Source: Veronia nyctiphanis (lineage in GTDB: Bacteria; Pseudomonadota; Gammaproteobacteria; Enterobacterales; Vibrionaceae). From it: 64,000 nucleotides of DNA. The DNA is taken from NCBI RefSeq assembly GCF_004116385.1, contig NZ_PEIB01000017.1:34281-98280 (forward strand), written 5' to 3'. Position numbers and translations under genes: made by a program. The notes under the pieces are model-generated. The model was not told where the DNA came from. It saw nothing but the letters and a program-made list of their open reading frames with translations, and made no database searches. Below are positions 37,995 through 49,781 of this stretch, piece after piece (the stretch's first letter is position 1; the number at the start of each line of letters is the position of its first letter).

Positions 37995-39895
37995 TGCCGC
38001 TTTAACTGGGGCGTCGCTGACCCGCACGCCCCCTTCCTGACTGACTAAGTCCCACTTCCCTCTCACGCGATAATTGCCCGGTGTATTGGTCGAGACCGTT
38101 ACTGACTTCATGCTGATCCTGCCTCTGTCAGCAACCAGCTTAACAGGAGTCACTGAAATCGCCATTGGCGTGGCAGGTACATCGGCGTTCTCATCTGTTA
38201 ACAGGGCTTGCAACGACTGCTCAAGCGAACCATTATCGGTTACCTCTAGTGCGCTATCATGAAGATCGGCATCGACTGTGCCGTCGAGACTGAAACTGAA
38301 GCTCGTCCAGTCTGTCGCGAGGCTGAGAGTGACAGCGAGAGATCGTGCTGTCCGCTCAGAGGTAAATCCAGCCCCGCCCAACGTTGATAAATATTGGTCG
38401 GAATACCCAAGCCCTCGGCTTTAAACTGCCACTTCTGGCTCGGACTTTTGAGGTCAATTTCGCCTTCTGCAGTACCCTGTCCGTCTTTAAATGACAATGT
38501 TGCACGATCAAGCTGCCAGAGCCCTTCTGTTGAACGCATTTTGAAAAACGGTGTCATCAGTGCAATACGGTTGATGTTAGCTAGTGCAGCGTCTGCAGTG
38601 AGCTCTCCTTGCCACATTTGGGTCTGCCCGTTGTGCTTGAGAGTGAGATCGGAGCCTCTCGCGTTCACCGCTTCAATAAACACAGGGAAGTTATCATCGT
38701 AAACGGCCAGCCCCATGTGTTTGAGGGTCAGCTGACCCACTTTGACTGAATTAAGCGCATTCCACCAAGTTTGGAGGCGTGCAGCTTCTTCGGGCTCGAA
38801 AGTCAGGTTAACACCACTTATCAGCAGGTTGTCCAGAGACAGAGCGTCAGTGGATGCTTGCCCAGAGAGGCGGACAAATCCATCTTGGAAACGGGCGGAC
38901 AGGCCTGAAATTTTCACCTTATCCGGGCTGATTGTGAGATCGACAATCGCATCTGCCATCACATAATCACCTGTTCGCATCAATGCGGCGTTGAACGAAA
39001 CCTTGGTACCCGCGTCGGGTAGCCAGTCAACCTGACCGTTTTCATACGCAAAGTTATGTGCGGAAAGGTTGATGTGCTCCAACCCCCAATCAGTGAGATC
39101 TGCGCTGAGGTCAAGGATGTCGAGACGTTCAACTTGAATGCGGTGCGCTTTGGCAAAGTCTTGAATGTTGTTGAGTAATGCTTGGGTATTTTTCTCTGAC
39201 TGAAGCCTGCCATTATTGACGGTCAGTTGGCTGATGGTGAGTGTGTCGTCTGGTGTCCAAACGGCGCGGCTCGAAATCGATGCATTTTCGAGCTCAAAGG
39301 AAAGACCGTCGATATACCAGTCTCTATCTTCCCGATAGCTGTTGACCAATAAATCGGAAACGGTTTGTTTGTGCCAGACGGCTTTGGGCGCTTCCAACTG
39401 AAAACTACCAAGTACATCCGGTCGACCATTACCGTCAACATGCCAGTCACTGGCTTGTACTTTTGCATCAGTCAGAGAAAGTGTATCGCTGCGATAAGTG
39501 AGGTTTTCAATGGCAAAAACACCGATTTTGAGCCCTTCAGGGAAGGTTACTGGTAAGGTCTTTTCAATGGTTGTGCCACTGACCGTCAGGTTTTTTAACT
39601 CAAGCGGACCTGTAATGAGAGAGCTGGGGTCGAGTGTGGCTGAGAGAAACTTGGCATCGACCAGCGGCTCTGATTTGTTCCGAACTTCTAAATCAGAAAG
39701 CGTCACCGTCCATGGCTTTTGCATCGAATAGCCCATCTCTTTCGCTTCGAGACGATACGGGGTCAGCCACGTCAGATAGAGCTGAAACATTGGCAGACCT
39801 GCCTGGGTATGAAGAATGGCTAATACCGAGCCCGCCAATAACAAAGCAATAACCACCAAAATGGTTATGAATTTCAAAAAAAAGCGAATCGCCAC
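37983..39895 (-). CDS. AsmA-like protein, with an apparent one-base frameshift at about 38321
   Basis: A single N-terminal membrane segment (about residues 5-27) is followed by a long beta-rich region of AsmA type, as in proteins thought to help move lipids across the periplasm. Repeated patterns such as LTVSGTTIEK, LTISQLTVNNGRL and VKISGLSARFQ fit repeating beta-groove units. The N-terminal frame runs to LSLSLSAS, then the other frame continues LATDWTSFSFSLDGTVDADL. One extra C near 38321 joins them into 637 residues. I place it in the AsmA superfamily from this layout, not from a strong motif. Confidence 0.75.
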
Positions 39896-40006
39896 TCAGT
39901 TTTCTCCGCGAAGAATGAAGATATTTCGTCCATGATGAGTTCAGGTTGGCGCAAAAAAGTTCGCTATTCAACCTTGATAGGGGGCGCACGTGAAGAGGTT
40001 AATAAA

Positions 40007-40033
40007 ATAAAAGCCCCGACAGTGCGGGGCTTT
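40007..40033 (-). terminator. pckA terminator
   Basis: Stem AAGCCCCG/CGGGGCTT at 40011-40032; A-rich plus-strand flank reads as T on the minus strand. Confidence 0.85.
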
Positions 40034-40052
40034 CATCAAAGTTGCAGAAAAC

Positions 40053-41681
40053 TTAAAGTTGCGGTCCAGCTTTGACCAAGGCTTCACCTTCGGCAGTATC
40101 TGTGTACTTGTCGAAGTTTTTAATGAAGCGGGCTGCTAAGTCCGTTGCTTTTTGTTCCCAGTCGGCACTGTTTTCGTAAGTGTCTCTCGGGTCCAGAATA
40201 TCTGGATTTACACCGGGCAGCGACGTCGGAACTGACAAATTAAAGATTGGAATATCTTTCGTTTCAGCTTCGTCAATTGAGCCGTCCAAAATTGCGTCGA
40301 TAATGCCACGAGTATCTTTGATAGAAATTCGCTTACCTGAACCGTTCCAGCCCGTGTTTACCAGATAGGCCTCAGCGTTTGCATCTTCCATACGTTTCAC
40401 CAGCACTTCTGCATATTGCGTTGGGTGAAGTGTCAGGAAAGCGTTACCGAAACATGCCGAGAAAGTCGGTGTCGGCTCGGTGATCCCGCGCTCAGTACCT
40501 GCCAATTTTGCTGTAAAGCCAGACAGGAAGTGATACTTGGTCTGTTCTGGTGTGAGCTTAGAAACAGGTGGTAGTACGCCGAAGGCATCAGCAGACAGGA
40601 AGATAACTTTGTTGGCGTGACCGCCTTTTGAAACGGGTTTGACGATATTATCGATGTGATAGAGAGGGTATGAGACACGGGTATTTTCGGTTTTCGAACC
40701 GTCGTCGAAATCAATCGAACCATCATCTCTTACTGATACATTCTCCAGCAGGGCATCGCGGCGAATCGCGTTGTAGATATCAGGCTCAGCTTCTTTGGAG
40801 AGGTTGATGGTTTTCGCGTAACAACCGCCCTCAAAGTTGAAGATGCCGTCATCGTCCCAGCCATGCTCATCATCACCAATGAGTTCACGTTTCGGGTCGG
40901 TAGAGAGTGTTGTTTTTCCCGTACCAGACAGGCCGAAAAATACCGCAACATCGCCTTTTTCACCGACGTTGGCAGAGCAGTGCATTGAAGCTATACCTTT
41001 GAGAGGAAGGAAATAGTTCATCATTGCGAACATCCCTTTCTTCATTTCACCGCCGTACCATGTGCCGCCGATAAGCTGCATTCTCTCGGTCAGGTTGAAG
41101 ACAGTAAAGTTTTCTGAATTCAGTCCCTGCTCTTGCCAGTTTTTGTTTACACATTTTGCACCGTTGATTACCACGAAATCAGGTTCAAACGTTGCTAATT
41201 CTTCTTCTGTTGGCCTGATAAACATGTTCTTCACAAAGTGAGCCTGCCAAGCAACCTCTGTGATCACTCGGATACACAGGCGGGTATCTGGGTTTGCACC
41301 ACAATACCCATCGACAACAAAAACACGTTTATTGGAAAGTTGTTCGCAAACCTGACTTTTTAGGTCATCCCAGATCTCTTTGGAAATGGGTTTATTATCG
41401 TTGATACCTTGATCGGACCACCAAAGTGTATCTCTGGTTGTATCGTCACGGACAATATATTTGTCCTTTGGAGAACGTCCGGTAAAGATGCCTGTATCAA
41501 CGGCAACCGCACCGAGCTCAGTTACTACGCCTTTTTCATAGCCTTCGAGGCTTGAGTTTGTTTCTTCGGTAAAGAGTTGTTCGTACGAAGGGTTACGAAT
41601 GATTTCTTTAACCTCATTAAGACCGTGGCGTGACAGATCAATCTGTTCTGCAACCTTGTGTTCGACGTTCGAAACGGTCAT
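40053..41681 (-). CDS. pckA: Phosphoenolpyruvate carboxykinase (ATP)
   Basis: PckA converts oxaloacetate and ATP to PEP in gluconeogenesis. The 542-residue protein carries the substrate motif [14 protein letters not shown], the P-loop [11 protein letters not shown], the metal-binding region DDEHGWDD and the adenine loop TRVSYPL. Length matches the ATP-dependent bacterial type (E. coli 540). AAGGAG precedes the ATG at 41681. It is monocistronic with its own terminator. Confidence 0.97.
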   Translation of the reverse strand: MTVSNVEHKVAEQIDLSRHGLNEVKEIIRNPSYEQLFTEETNSSLEGYEKGVVTELGAVAVDTGIFTGRSPKDKYIVRDDTTRDTLWWSDQGINDNKPISKEIWDDLKSQVCEQLSNKRVFVVDGYCGANPDTRLCIRVITEVAWQAHFVKNMFIRPTEEELATFEPDFVVINGAKCVNKNWQEQGLNSENFTVFNLTERMQLIGGTWYGGEMKKGMFAMMNYFLPLKGIASMHCSANVGEKGDVAVFFGLSGTGKTTLSTDPKRELIGDDEHGWDDDGIFNFEGGCYAKTINLSKEAEPDIYNAIRRDALLENVSVRDDGSIDFDDGSKTENTRVSYPLYHIDNIVKPVSKGGHANKVIFLSADAFGVLPPVSKLTPEQTKYHFLSGFTAKLAGTERGITEPTPTFSACFGNAFLTLHPTQYAEVLVKRMEDANAEAYLVNTGWNGSGKRISIKDTRGIIDAILDGSIDEAETKDIPIFNLSVPTSLPGVNPDILDPRDTYENSADWEQKATDLAARFIKNFDKYTDTAEGEALVKAGPQL

Positions 41682-41941
41682 AGGTGCTCCTTGGGTAAGA
41701 TGTTATATTTTATCGTCCTTGCTAAAACTTTAGGCCAAATTACAGTGTAGGGTGTGACAGGCCCAAAAAGAGCAATTAATGTTTACAAGCTGCGAATCGA
41801 GACAACCATCCCTTCTAGCCGCCCGCGCCCATATAGTAACGTCATGCTGCCTGTCTTCGCTACCCATAAACGGTTATTTATTAAACGAAATTATCTATCC
41901 AAAATTCCTATTTATCGTCGTTAAAATTGTGCGTTTAAGCA
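41682..41941. other. pckA upstream spacer
   Basis: This 260-base stretch should hold the pckA promoter and leader. No convincing CRP site, small RNA or reading frame was recognised. Confidence 0.4.
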
Positions 41942-41969
41942 CAAAAAAAGCCGCCTTTTTAGGCGGCTT
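41942..41969 (-). terminator. hslO terminator
   Basis: Stem AAGCCGCC/GGCGGCTT with a six-base loop; an A run upstream reads as T on the minus strand. Confidence 0.85.
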
Positions 41970-42008
41970 GTGACGTATTTGCGCTGAGTTAATTATTTTC
42001 GCGAAAAA

Positions 42009-42884
42009 TCAATGAAGTTGATCTGGCGCGGAAGAGGTTTGATCAAAAATTGCTGCAATATCAATACTATCAAAGTTATAGTCTGTGCCGCAGTAGTCAC
42101 AGTGAAGACTCACTACGCCCATTTCAGCGACCATTTTCTCCACTTCTTTACGCTCAATAGCAGCGATTGCTGATGCACTTCGTTCGCGCGAACAACTGCA
42201 ACGAAATTGTACCTGTTGCGGCGCATACAATTTCACTTTCTCTTGGTGATATAGGCGATACAGTACGTCTTCTGCCTCAAGTTTGAATAACTCTTCATTT
42301 TTGACGGTTTCAGTCAGTTGAGTCAGGTGATCAAAATCACCCTCTTCACCTTGCCCATCAGGCATCACTTGCAAAAGCATACCTGCTGCTTTTTCTTCGC
42401 CACTCTCTACGCCACTGCGAAGCCACAAACGTGTCTGGAGCTGCTCAGAGCGCGCAAAATAGTCTTCAATACACGCTTCTAGGGTTTCACCCTCTAAACC
42501 GACAATTCCCTGATAGCGCTCACCCTCATTTGGCTCAATCGTAATGATGATTTGGCCTTTACCTACCAGTTCTTTGAGCGTGTTGGGTAATTCGATCTCT
42601 TCTTTCCAACGCGCAGTACCACGCAGTATCTGTTCGTGTGTGCCGTTGACGACAGCCAAAGACAATGGACCATCGCCTTGTATCTGCACAGCAATATTAC
42701 CCTCAAATTTTAGGGTAGCGGTCAGCAGGCTGGTTGCTGCCAGCATTTGACCCAGTAGATGTTTGATAGGTTCTGGGTATTGTTTTGTCTCAACCATCTT
42801 CTGAAAAGTATCAGAAAGCTGTACCAGCTCTCCGCGAACCGACACGCCATCAAATACATAGCGGTGCAAGGTGTCTTGGCTCAT
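42009..42884 (-). CDS. hslO: Redox-regulated chaperone Hsp33
   Basis: Hsp33 is a holdase activated by oxidation plus unfolding. The 291-residue protein begins MSQDTLHRYVFDGVSVRGE and its C-terminus has the zinc-redox switch: CSC (in RCSCSRER) and CDYC (in HCDYCGTDYNF), the CxC...CxxC pattern. The long frame to 43118 overlaps hslR and is rejected in favour of ATG 42884, preceded by GGAGAG. It lies 19 bases behind hslR in one operon, the usual arrangement. Confidence 0.96.
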   Translation of the reverse strand: MSQDTLHRYVFDGVSVRGELVQLSDTFQKMVETKQYPEPIKHLLGQMLAATSLLTATLKFEGNIAVQIQGDGPLSLAVVNGTHEQILRGTARWKEEIELPNTLKELVGKGQIIITIEPNEGERYQGIVGLEGETLEACIEDYFARSEQLQTRLWLRSGVESGEEKAAGMLLQVMPDGQGEEGDFDHLTQLTETVKNEELFKLEAEDVLYRLYHQEKVKLYAPQQVQFRCSCSRERSASAIAAIERKEVEKMVAEMGVVSLHCDYCGTDYNFDSIDIAAIFDQTSSAPDQLH

Positions 42885-42903
42885 AGAAACGTGCTCTCCA
42901 ACG

Positions 42904-43335
42904 TTAATCGTTAGTTTGTCTGAATTTAATGATATCTCGGCGCTGTTTTTTGTCAGGCCGACGATCTGGGCTCGGGTTGTGAGCGTGTAGCTTACGCGCA
43001 AGACTGTTTTGCTCGCGCTTTTGAACGCTCTCTGTGGTTTCGGTATACAAAAGTTGCGCTTCAGGTGCGCCACGCCGCTGTTCACTAAGTGCGTCAACGA
43101 TGATTGCTTTCTCTTCATGGCCCTGTCGAATTTTTATCTCAGCGCCAACTTCTACAAACTTGCTTGCTTTCGAGCGTTGTCCGTTGTAGTGAACTTTGCC
43201 ACCGTCAATCATGTTTTTCGCCAATGAACGCGTCTTGTAAAAACGGGCTGCCCATAGCCATTTATCAAGCCTTACTTGCTTGTCATTTTCACTTTCGTGT
43301 TGCCTTGTACGCAATTTTTCCAAACCCATTTCCAA
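42904..43335 (-). CDS. hslR: Heat-shock ribosome-associated protein Hsp15
   Basis: Hsp15 binds free 50S subunits that still carry a nascent chain and helps recycle them. The protein has the S4 RNA-binding domain (about residues 20-80) with VRLDKWLWAARFYKTRSLA and GGKVHYNGQRSKASK, then a basic C-terminus (NPSPDRRPDKKQRRD). It is 143 residues with the first Met; a second Met two codons later is possible. It is the first gene of an operon with hslO. Sigma-32 control is likely from E. coli, but no promoter was identified. Confidence 0.95.
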   Translation of the reverse strand: MEMGLEKLRTRQHESENDKQVRLDKWLWAARFYKTRSLAKNMIDGGKVHYNGQRSKASKFVEVGAEIKIRQGHEEKAIIVDALSEQRRGAPEAQLLYTETTESVQKREQNSLARKLHAHNPSPDRRPDKKQRRDIIKFRQTND

Positions 43336-43607
43336 CCAAGGAGTAAACTTACCATAAGATTAGTTTTTGATCAGCATCACACTGACGGTGTCGATATGTG
43401 GTCGAGGTGGGCACCTTTCAAGACCAGTTTGCAGAGTGACAGGCAAAAACTAACCGTAAAGTGTGAGTGATATGTTAAAAGTGATAAATTACTCAGGTCG
43501 AAAAAACAGTATTCTTTGGTACCTTGAATGCACAAAGCATTATCCCGTAATGTGTTGAAGCAATAATATATTGGTCCTGACTCAAGAATTAATTCGGATG
43601 CATAAAG

Positions 43608-44531
43608 ATGTTGGCTGCAAAAGGTAGCAACTTCTTCTCGGAAGTTGACAACAAAGTAAACGAAAAAGCAGTAAAGAAACTTGCTTCGCTTGTTACCTTG
43701 ATCCTGTTGATTGTTTTCGCATGGATCCTCGGTCGAATTGTTTGGCAATTCTGGCAACCCCAGTCTGAGGCCTTTGTCGCTGCGCCTGCCTCTGTATCCG
43801 TGAATGTTCAACCCGCCGATGAAAGTTACCGCCTGCGTGACATTTTGGAGCAGAACTTGTTTGGTCGTTACAGCCAGCAAGCGTCCAAGCCCGTCGTCAA
43901 ACCGGTCAATACAAACGCACCAAAAACGAAATTAAACCTGAAGCTTGTCGGTGTGTCTTCGAGTAGCGAAGAAGCATCTGGTTTGGCGATCATCGCTAAT
44001 CGTGGCGCCCAGGCTGTGTATGGCATTGGTGAAGCAATTCAGGGGACCAGAGCAACGCTTCGCCGTGTTTTTCCTGACAGGGTAATAATTAGAAATAACG
44101 GTCGTGATGAACTTCTGTTCTTGGATGGCGTTGATGATAAACAAGCCTCAAGATCCCAGAGAACGGCTGCGAGAACTGCTCCTTCACGACAGAGTTCAAA
44201 AGCGACTTCAGCTTCCCGCAGCGAGGTCGATGTATCTTCTATACGCGCCGAAATTTTGAGCAATCCACAAGCGCTGCTAAAACATATCTCGCTCTCTCAA
44301 GCACAGGATGAGACGGGCCTTTTAGGCTATCGAGTGGGGCCGGGCAGCGACAGGCGACTTTTTGATTCCTCCGGTTTGGAGGAGGGGGACATTGCTACCG
44401 AGATTAATGGCAATGACCTGCGAAATCCGGCTGAAGTCGGACAAATTTGGCAAAGTCTCGCAGACAGTTCAGAAATCAGTATTACGGTGTTAAGAGATGG
44501 CCAACAGCATGTTGTCTACATCAGCTTATAA
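43608..44531 (+). CDS. gspC: Type II secretion system protein GspC
   Basis: GspC links the inner-membrane platform to the secretin. The 307-residue protein has one membrane segment (about residues 24-46, LASLVTLILLIVFAWILG), the HR domain (RLRDILEQNLFGRY and KLNLKLVGVS) and a C-terminal PDZ domain (residues about 215-305, YRVGPGSDRRLFDSSGLEEG). It heads the C-to-N cluster. The ribosome site is weak, which may limit its level. Cluster order and synteny match V. cholerae eps. Confidence 0.93.
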   Translation: MLAAKGSNFFSEVDNKVNEKAVKKLASLVTLILLIVFAWILGRIVWQFWQPQSEAFVAAPASVSVNVQPADESYRLRDILEQNLFGRYSQQASKPVVKPVNTNAPKTKLNLKLVGVSSSSEEASGLAIIANRGAQAVYGIGEAIQGTRATLRRVFPDRVIIRNNGRDELLFLDGVDDKQASRSQRTAARTAPSRQSSKATSASRSEVDVSSIRAEILSNPQALLKHISLSQAQDETGLLGYRVGPGSDRRLFDSSGLEEGDIATEINGNDLRNPAEVGQIWQSLADSSEISITVLRDGQQHVVYISL

Positions 44532-44555
44532 TTCACTGGAAAGTTGGAGAGAAGA

Positions 44556-46550
44556 GTGAATAACTGGATGAAACCAAGTGCCTTGCTTCTTGCAGGTGCG
44601 TTAGCTTTCCAAAGTACCACGGCATGGGCAGGAGAATTCTCTGCAAGCTTCAAAGGTACAGACATACAAGAGTTCATTGAGATTGTCGGACGCAATCTTG
44701 AAAAAACGATCATTGTTGACCCCGCAGTACGTGGGAAAATCAACGTGCGCAGTTTTGATACCTTCAATGACGAGCAATACTACGGATTCTTTCTCAGTGT
44801 TCTAGAAACCTATGGTTTTGCTGTTGTCGAAATGGAAAGTGGATTGCTGAAAGTTGTCAGAGACAAAGATGCCAAGCAATCAGCTGTGCCTGTTGCAACC
44901 GATGCTTCTTACTCGGGCGATGAGGTCGTCACGCGTATTGTTGCCGTTAAAAATGTTTCGGTACGTGAATTGTCCCCGCTTCTGCGCCAGCTGATTGATA
45001 ATGCGGGTGCAGGTAATGTTGTTCACTATGAAGCAGCCAACGTTATGATGATCACGGGCCGTGCAGCTGTGGTTAATCGTCTCGCTCGAATAATCGAAGT
45101 CGTAGACAGAGCGGGTAACAAAGAAGTTGAAGTTGTTCCTCTCAAACACGCATCGGCATCAGAAATGGTGCGTATCCTCGACAGCCTCAAGAAAAGCGGT
45201 AACGAAAAGAGCACACCACCACTTTTGCAGCCCCAATATGTTGCTGATGAGCGAACCAACTCGGTACTGATTTCCGGTGAACCGAAAGTACGTGCGCGCT
45301 CTAAAAAGCTGATTTCGCAGCTCGATAGAGAAATGGCCACGATCGGTAACAACCGCGTAATTTATCTTCGATATGCCAAAGCCGAAGACATTGTAGAGGT
45401 CTTGCAAGGTGTTTCCGAAAACTTGGTTGCTGAAAAGCAAGGTGGCGCGAAGGCCCCTGTACAAAAATCGGAAGTGAAGATCTCATCGCACAAGGGCACT
45501 AACGCACTGGTTATCACCGCGCCGCCAGACATTCTCCGTGCTCTAGAAAACGTAATTTCTCAGCTTGATATTCGTCGGGCACAAGTCCTTATCGAAGCCA
45601 TGATTGTTGAAATATCTGACAACAATGGTGTGAATCTTGGCGTACAGTGGGGCTCGCTCGAGGGCGGCGGCATTCAGTTCGGTAATACGGGTGCGACAGT
45701 CACGAACTTCATTGGCGCGAAAGAAGCAGCAGAGCCTGTCACGAAAAGCCAGGTCGTCGATGGTAAGCTCGTGACCATCACCGAAGACGGCGACAGAAGT
45801 GCTTTGGCTAAGTTGTTGGGTGGTATTAATGGCCTTGTTACCGCGGCGACGTTTGGTGATTGGAACGCGCTCGTCACTGCTGTGGCTTCTGATAACGAAT
45901 CAAACATTTTGTCGTCACCGAACCTTACCGTGCTGGATAACGAAGAAGCGTCATTCATCGTCGGTGAGGAAGTCCCTGTTATCACCGGGTCTCAGACGGG
46001 CTCGAACAATGACAACCCATTCCAGACTGTTGAGCGTAAAGATGTCGGTATCAAACTGACCATTACGCCTCAAATCAACGAAGGTAATTCCATTCAGCTC
46101 AAAATCAACCAGGAAATTTCGAATGTCATTGGCGCCAGTGGCGCGGTGGACATCCGTTTTGGTAAGCGCCAGTTGACAACATCTGTTCAGGCGAACGACG
46201 GTGAGATGCTTGTACTCAGCGGTTTGATTGATGAGCGTACGGCGGAAAGTGAGCAAAAAGTGCCGCTGCTAGGTGATATTCCGCTTCTCGGCCATCTGTT
46301 CAAATCGACCAAATCTACCCGGGAAAAACGCAACCTGATGTTGTTTATCAAACCAACAATTCTTCGTGATGGCCTGAGTGCCGATGGTATTACACAGCGT
46401 AAGTACAACTACATCCGTGCTGAACAAATTTTAAGAGCGCAAGACGATATCAGTCTGATGCCAGGAGAGAAAACACCTGTGTTACCTTCTTTCGGTAGCA
46501 ACAGGACGTTGCCTGCAGAAATCAGAGCGATCTTGGATGAGCTGAGGTAG
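44556..46550 (+). CDS. gspD: Type II secretion secretin GspD
   Basis: GspD forms the outer-membrane channel. The 664-residue protein has a signal peptide (residues 1-26), N0-N3 periplasmic domains starting [20 protein letters not shown], and the secretin C domain with [20 protein letters not shown] and [13 protein letters not shown]. It closely follows V. cholerae EpsD. The GTG at 44556 with GGAGAG is preferred over the TTG four codons earlier. The end has the S-domain that pilotins bind. Confidence 0.95.
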   Translation: MNNWMKPSALLLAGALAFQSTTAWAGEFSASFKGTDIQEFIEIVGRNLEKTIIVDPAVRGKINVRSFDTFNDEQYYGFFLSVLETYGFAVVEMESGLLKVVRDKDAKQSAVPVATDASYSGDEVVTRIVAVKNVSVRELSPLLRQLIDNAGAGNVVHYEAANVMMITGRAAVVNRLARIIEVVDRAGNKEVEVVPLKHASASEMVRILDSLKKSGNEKSTPPLLQPQYVADERTNSVLISGEPKVRARSKKLISQLDREMATIGNNRVIYLRYAKAEDIVEVLQGVSENLVAEKQGGAKAPVQKSEVKISSHKGTNALVITAPPDILRALENVISQLDIRRAQVLIEAMIVEISDNNGVNLGVQWGSLEGGGIQFGNTGATVTNFIGAKEAAEPVTKSQVVDGKLVTITEDGDRSALAKLLGGINGLVTAATFGDWNALVTAVASDNESNILSSPNLTVLDNEEASFIVGEEVPVITGSQTGSNNDNPFQTVERKDVGIKLTITPQINEGNSIQLKINQEISNVIGASGAVDIRFGKRQLTTSVQANDGEMLVLSGLIDERTAESEQKVPLLGDIPLLGHLFKSTKSTREKRNLMLFIKPTILRDGLSADGITQRKYNYIRAEQILRAQDDISLMPGEKTPVLPSFGSNRTLPAEIRAILDELR

Positions 46551-46555
46551 TGTCC

Positions 46556-48082
46556 ATGGATACACAACTGGCTGAAATTTCTCCGGAGCAGGTGATTGAT
46601 AAGCCTGCGCTACCCTACGTAACGCGGCTGCCGTTTAGCTTTGCAAAACGGCATGGCGTTTTGGTGGAACATACTGAGCAAGGCTGGTTACTCTATTACC
46701 GAGGTAAACCCCAGCCCGCGGTGTTGGTCGAAGTTAGGCGTTTTTTGGCGCTGCCGTTTTCACCGATTGGTCTTATTGATAGCGAGTTTGAAACCAAGCT
46801 TCAGAAACTTTACCAGCGTGATTCGTCAGAAGCGCAGCAACTGATGGAAGATCTGGGTTCAGATGACGACTTTTTCGCTCTCGCAGAAGAGTTGCCGCAA
46901 AACGAAGATTTGCTCGACTCTGAAGACGACGCCCCGATCATCAAGCTGATCAATGCGATGCTGGGAGAGGCAATTAAAGAAACGGCCTCAGATATTCATA
47001 TTGAAACCTTCGAGAAGAAATTGTCGATACGCTTCCGCATCGATGGTGTACTTCGTGAAGTGTTGAGCCCTGCGCGAAAACTGGCACCGCTACTTGTTTC
47101 GCGTATCAAAGTAATGGCGAAGTTGGATATCGCGGAGAAGCGTGTTCCGCAAGATGGTCGTATCTCATTGCGCTTGGGTGGACGCGCAGTCGACGTTCGT
47201 GTATCCACCATGCCTTCGTCACATGGCGAGAGAGTTGTGCTCCGTCTGCTCGATAAAAACGCGACCCAGCTGGATTTAGAAAGCCTCGGGATGACCAAGT
47301 CGATTCACGATGCGTTTGAGTCTATCGTGAAAAGCCCGCACGGCATTATTCTGGTCACCGGCCCTACGGGTTCGGGTAAGTCGACAACGCTTTATGCGGG
47401 TTTGCAAAGCTTGAACGGAGAAGAGCGAAACATTCTCACTGTCGAAGATCCCATTGAATTTGATATCGACGGCATTGGCCAGACACAGGTGAACACCAAA
47501 GTTGATATGACCTTTGCCCGTGGCCTCCGAGCTATTTTGCGTCAAGACCCGGATGTCGTCATGGTCGGTGAGATTCGTGATTCCGAAACGGCGCAGATCG
47601 CGGTAGAAGCGTCATTGACTGGCCACCTCGTGTTATCAACCTTGCACACCAATACCGCTATTGGTGCGGTTACGCGTCTGCGCGACATGGGCATTGAGCC
47701 TTTCCTTGTTTCCTCATCACTACTGGGTGTGTTAGCTCAGCGATTGGTACGTACGCTTTGCCAAGACTGTAGAGAACCTTATGAAGCTGATAGCCAGCAG
47801 AAGAAATGGTTCGGGATGGACGAGTCCGAAACGCTGACTCTGTACCATGCTGTTGGCTGTAAGCGTTGTAACCAGAAAGGTTACCGCGGGAGAACAGGTA
47901 TTCATGAATTGCTGATCATTGACTCCGATGTGAGAGAGCTCATCCACAGCGAGGAAGGTGAGTTGGCAATCGAAAAACATATCAGGAAGACAACACCAAG
48001 CATCCGGGATGATGGATTGAGTAAGGCACGACGAGGCATTACCACGCTTGAGGAAGTCCTCAATGTGACCAGGGAGGGGTAG
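46556..48082 (+). CDS. gspE: Type II secretion ATPase GspE
   Basis: GspE is the hexameric ATPase that drives the pseudopilus. The 508-residue protein has Walker [16 protein letters not shown], Asp box and Walker [15 protein letters not shown], the His box [11 protein letters not shown], and the zinc-binding CQDC...CKRC motif typical of GspE. The N-terminal 100 residues bind GspL. ATG 46556 has GAGG eight bases upstream; a GTG overlapping the gspD stop is an alternative. The start-stop region is almost continuous with gspD. Confidence 0.95.
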   Translation: MDTQLAEISPEQVIDKPALPYVTRLPFSFAKRHGVLVEHTEQGWLLYYRGKPQPAVLVEVRRFLALPFSPIGLIDSEFETKLQKLYQRDSSEAQQLMEDLGSDDDFFALAEELPQNEDLLDSEDDAPIIKLINAMLGEAIKETASDIHIETFEKKLSIRFRIDGVLREVLSPARKLAPLLVSRIKVMAKLDIAEKRVPQDGRISLRLGGRAVDVRVSTMPSSHGERVVLRLLDKNATQLDLESLGMTKSIHDAFESIVKSPHGIILVTGPTGSGKSTTLYAGLQSLNGEERNILTVEDPIEFDIDGIGQTQVNTKVDMTFARGLRAILRQDPDVVMVGEIRDSETAQIAVEASLTGHLVLSTLHTNTAIGAVTRLRDMGIEPFLVSSSLLGVLAQRLVRTLCQDCREPYEADSQQKKWFGMDESETLTLYHAVGCKRCNQKGYRGRTGIHELLIIDSDVRELIHSEEGELAIEKHIRKTTPSIRDDGLSKARRGITTLEEVLNVTREG

Positions 48083-49302
48083 TGGCCGCATTTGAATACA
48101 AGGCACTGGATGTTCGAGGTAAAACAACCAAGGGCGTTCTGGAAGCTGACAATGCCCGTCAGGCACGACAAATTCTGCGAGAAAAAAGCCTTATCCCTGT
48201 CGATATCGCTGCAACTCAGGAAAAAGAACAGCAAAAGAGCAAACAGGCGTTTTCGTTTGCAAGAGGGATCAGCACCACTGAACTGTCTTTAATCACCCGG
48301 CAACTAGCGACTCTCGTTCAGGCTGCGATGCCACTGGAAGAGTGCCTGAAAGCCGTAGCGGAGCAAAGCGAAAAGCCGCGTCTGAAAAATATGATGACAG
48401 CGGTACGCTCAAAAGTTGTTGAAGGGTACACGCTCTCTGACAGCCTTGCAGATTATCCGCACATCTTCGATCAACTCTTCCGCGCTATGGTGGCTGCTGG
48501 TGAGAAGTCTGGTCACTTAGGACCAGTGCTTGAGAGGCTGGCTGATTATGTTGAAAACCGTGAGCAAATACGCAATAAGTTGATTCAGGCGATGGTATAC
48601 CCCATCGTCCTCATCGTAGTTTCTATTGGTATTGTTGCGTTTCTTCTTGCCTCTGTCGTCCCGGAAATTGTCGGAAATTTTACGCAAACAGGCCAAGAGC
48701 TTCCCAAAGTCACGCAAGTCTTGCTTGCAATGAGTGACTTTGTGACGGCGTGGGGGTGGTTAGTATTACTGGTCACGATTGCAGTCTTTATGTTCACTAA
48801 GCTGGCTCTTCGCAGCGAGAAACGGCGACTTGGCTGGGATCGGAGCATTTTAGGCCTACCCGTTATTGGTCGTGTTGCCCGAGGGCTCAATACCTCTCGA
48901 TTTGCCCGTACTTTGGCTATTTGTACTTCTAGTGCTATCCCGCTGCTCGAAGGGATGAAAGTGGCTTCCGATGTGATGACCAATACCTGGGTGAAAAGTC
49001 AGGTGCTTGAAGCCTCAGAGCGGGTTAGAGAGGGTGCGAGTCTTCGCATATCACTTGAGAAAACGAAACTTTTTCCGCCAATGATGCTCCATATGATAGC
49101 CAGTGGTGAGAGAAGCGGTGAGCTTGAACCTATGCTGACCCGTGCATCTGACAATCAGGATCGTGACTTTGAAGCACAGGTAAACATTGCCCTTGCCATC
49201 TTTTCGCCGATGCTGATCGTGCTGATGGCAGGAGTTGTTTTGTTTATTGTGATCGCAACCCTGATGCCAATCATTGCGCTCAATAGCCTTGTTGGTGCTT
49301 AA
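48082..49302 (+). CDS. gspF: Type II secretion inner-membrane protein GspF
   Basis: GspF is the polytopic platform protein. It has 406 residues with two cytoplasmic GspF domains, each with a pattern such as FARTLAICTSSAIPLLEG, and three membrane segments (about residues 170-190, 220-240 and 375-400). It starts at a GTG that shares one base with the gspE stop, with GGAGGGG before it. Intact. Confidence 0.94.
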   Translation: MAAFEYKALDVRGKTTKGVLEADNARQARQILREKSLIPVDIAATQEKEQQKSKQAFSFARGISTTELSLITRQLATLVQAAMPLEECLKAVAEQSEKPRLKNMMTAVRSKVVEGYTLSDSLADYPHIFDQLFRAMVAAGEKSGHLGPVLERLADYVENREQIRNKLIQAMVYPIVLIVVSIGIVAFLLASVVPEIVGNFTQTGQELPKVTQVLLAMSDFVTAWGWLVLLVTIAVFMFTKLALRSEKRRLGWDRSILGLPVIGRVARGLNTSRFARTLAICTSSAIPLLEGMKVASDVMTNTWVKSQVLEASERVREGASLRISLEKTKLFPPMMLHMIASGERSGELEPMLTRASDNQDRDFEAQVNIALAIFSPMLIVLMAGVVLFIVIATLMPIIALNSLVGA

Positions 49303-49340
49303 TTTCATTTGAATTTATCTATTTTAAAAGGGGCATTTTC

Positions 49341-49778
49341 ATGCAACGTCGTCAACAGGGTTTTACCCTGCTAGAAATCATGATTGTCATCGTTATTTTG
49401 GGTGTATTGGCAAGCTTGGTTGTACCCAACCTAATTGGCAGTAAAGATCAGGCCGATAAGCAAAAAGTTATCTCTGATATCAGTTCTTTCGAAAGTAATC
49501 TTGATATGTACCGCTTGGATAACAATGTCTATCCATCGACTGATCAGGGCCTTGCTGCACTGGTGTCAAAACCGAGCGGCTCCCCTGAGCCACGAAACTA
49601 TAAAGAAGATGGCTACATCAAACGTTTGTCGAAAGATCCGTGGGGTAATGACTACCAATACCTGAACCCGGGTGAGCACGGCAAAATTGATATCTTCAGC
49701 TTTGGTGCTGACGGCCAGGAAGGTGGCGAAGGTATCAATCAGGATATCGGTAATTGGAATATGCACGGCGATAAGTAA
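49341..49778 (+). CDS. gspG: Type II secretion major pseudopilin GspG
   Basis: The 145-residue major pseudopilin has a short leader ending QQG, the type IV prepilin site G/FTLLEIMIVIVILGVLAS with Glu at +5, and the calcium-binding C-terminal fold with DPWGNDYQYLNPGEHG. It is cleaved and methylated by the prepilin peptidase, whose gene is not in this window. A 39-base gap from gspF includes a ribosome site AAAAGGGG. Confidence 0.95.
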   Translation: MQRRQQGFTLLEIMIVIVILGVLASLVVPNLIGSKDQADKQKVISDISSFESNLDMYRLDNNVYPSTDQGLAALVSKPSGSPEPRNYKEDGYIKRLSKDPWGNDYQYLNPGEHGKIDIFSFGADGQEGGEGINQDIGNWNMHGDK

Positions 49779-49781
49779 TTT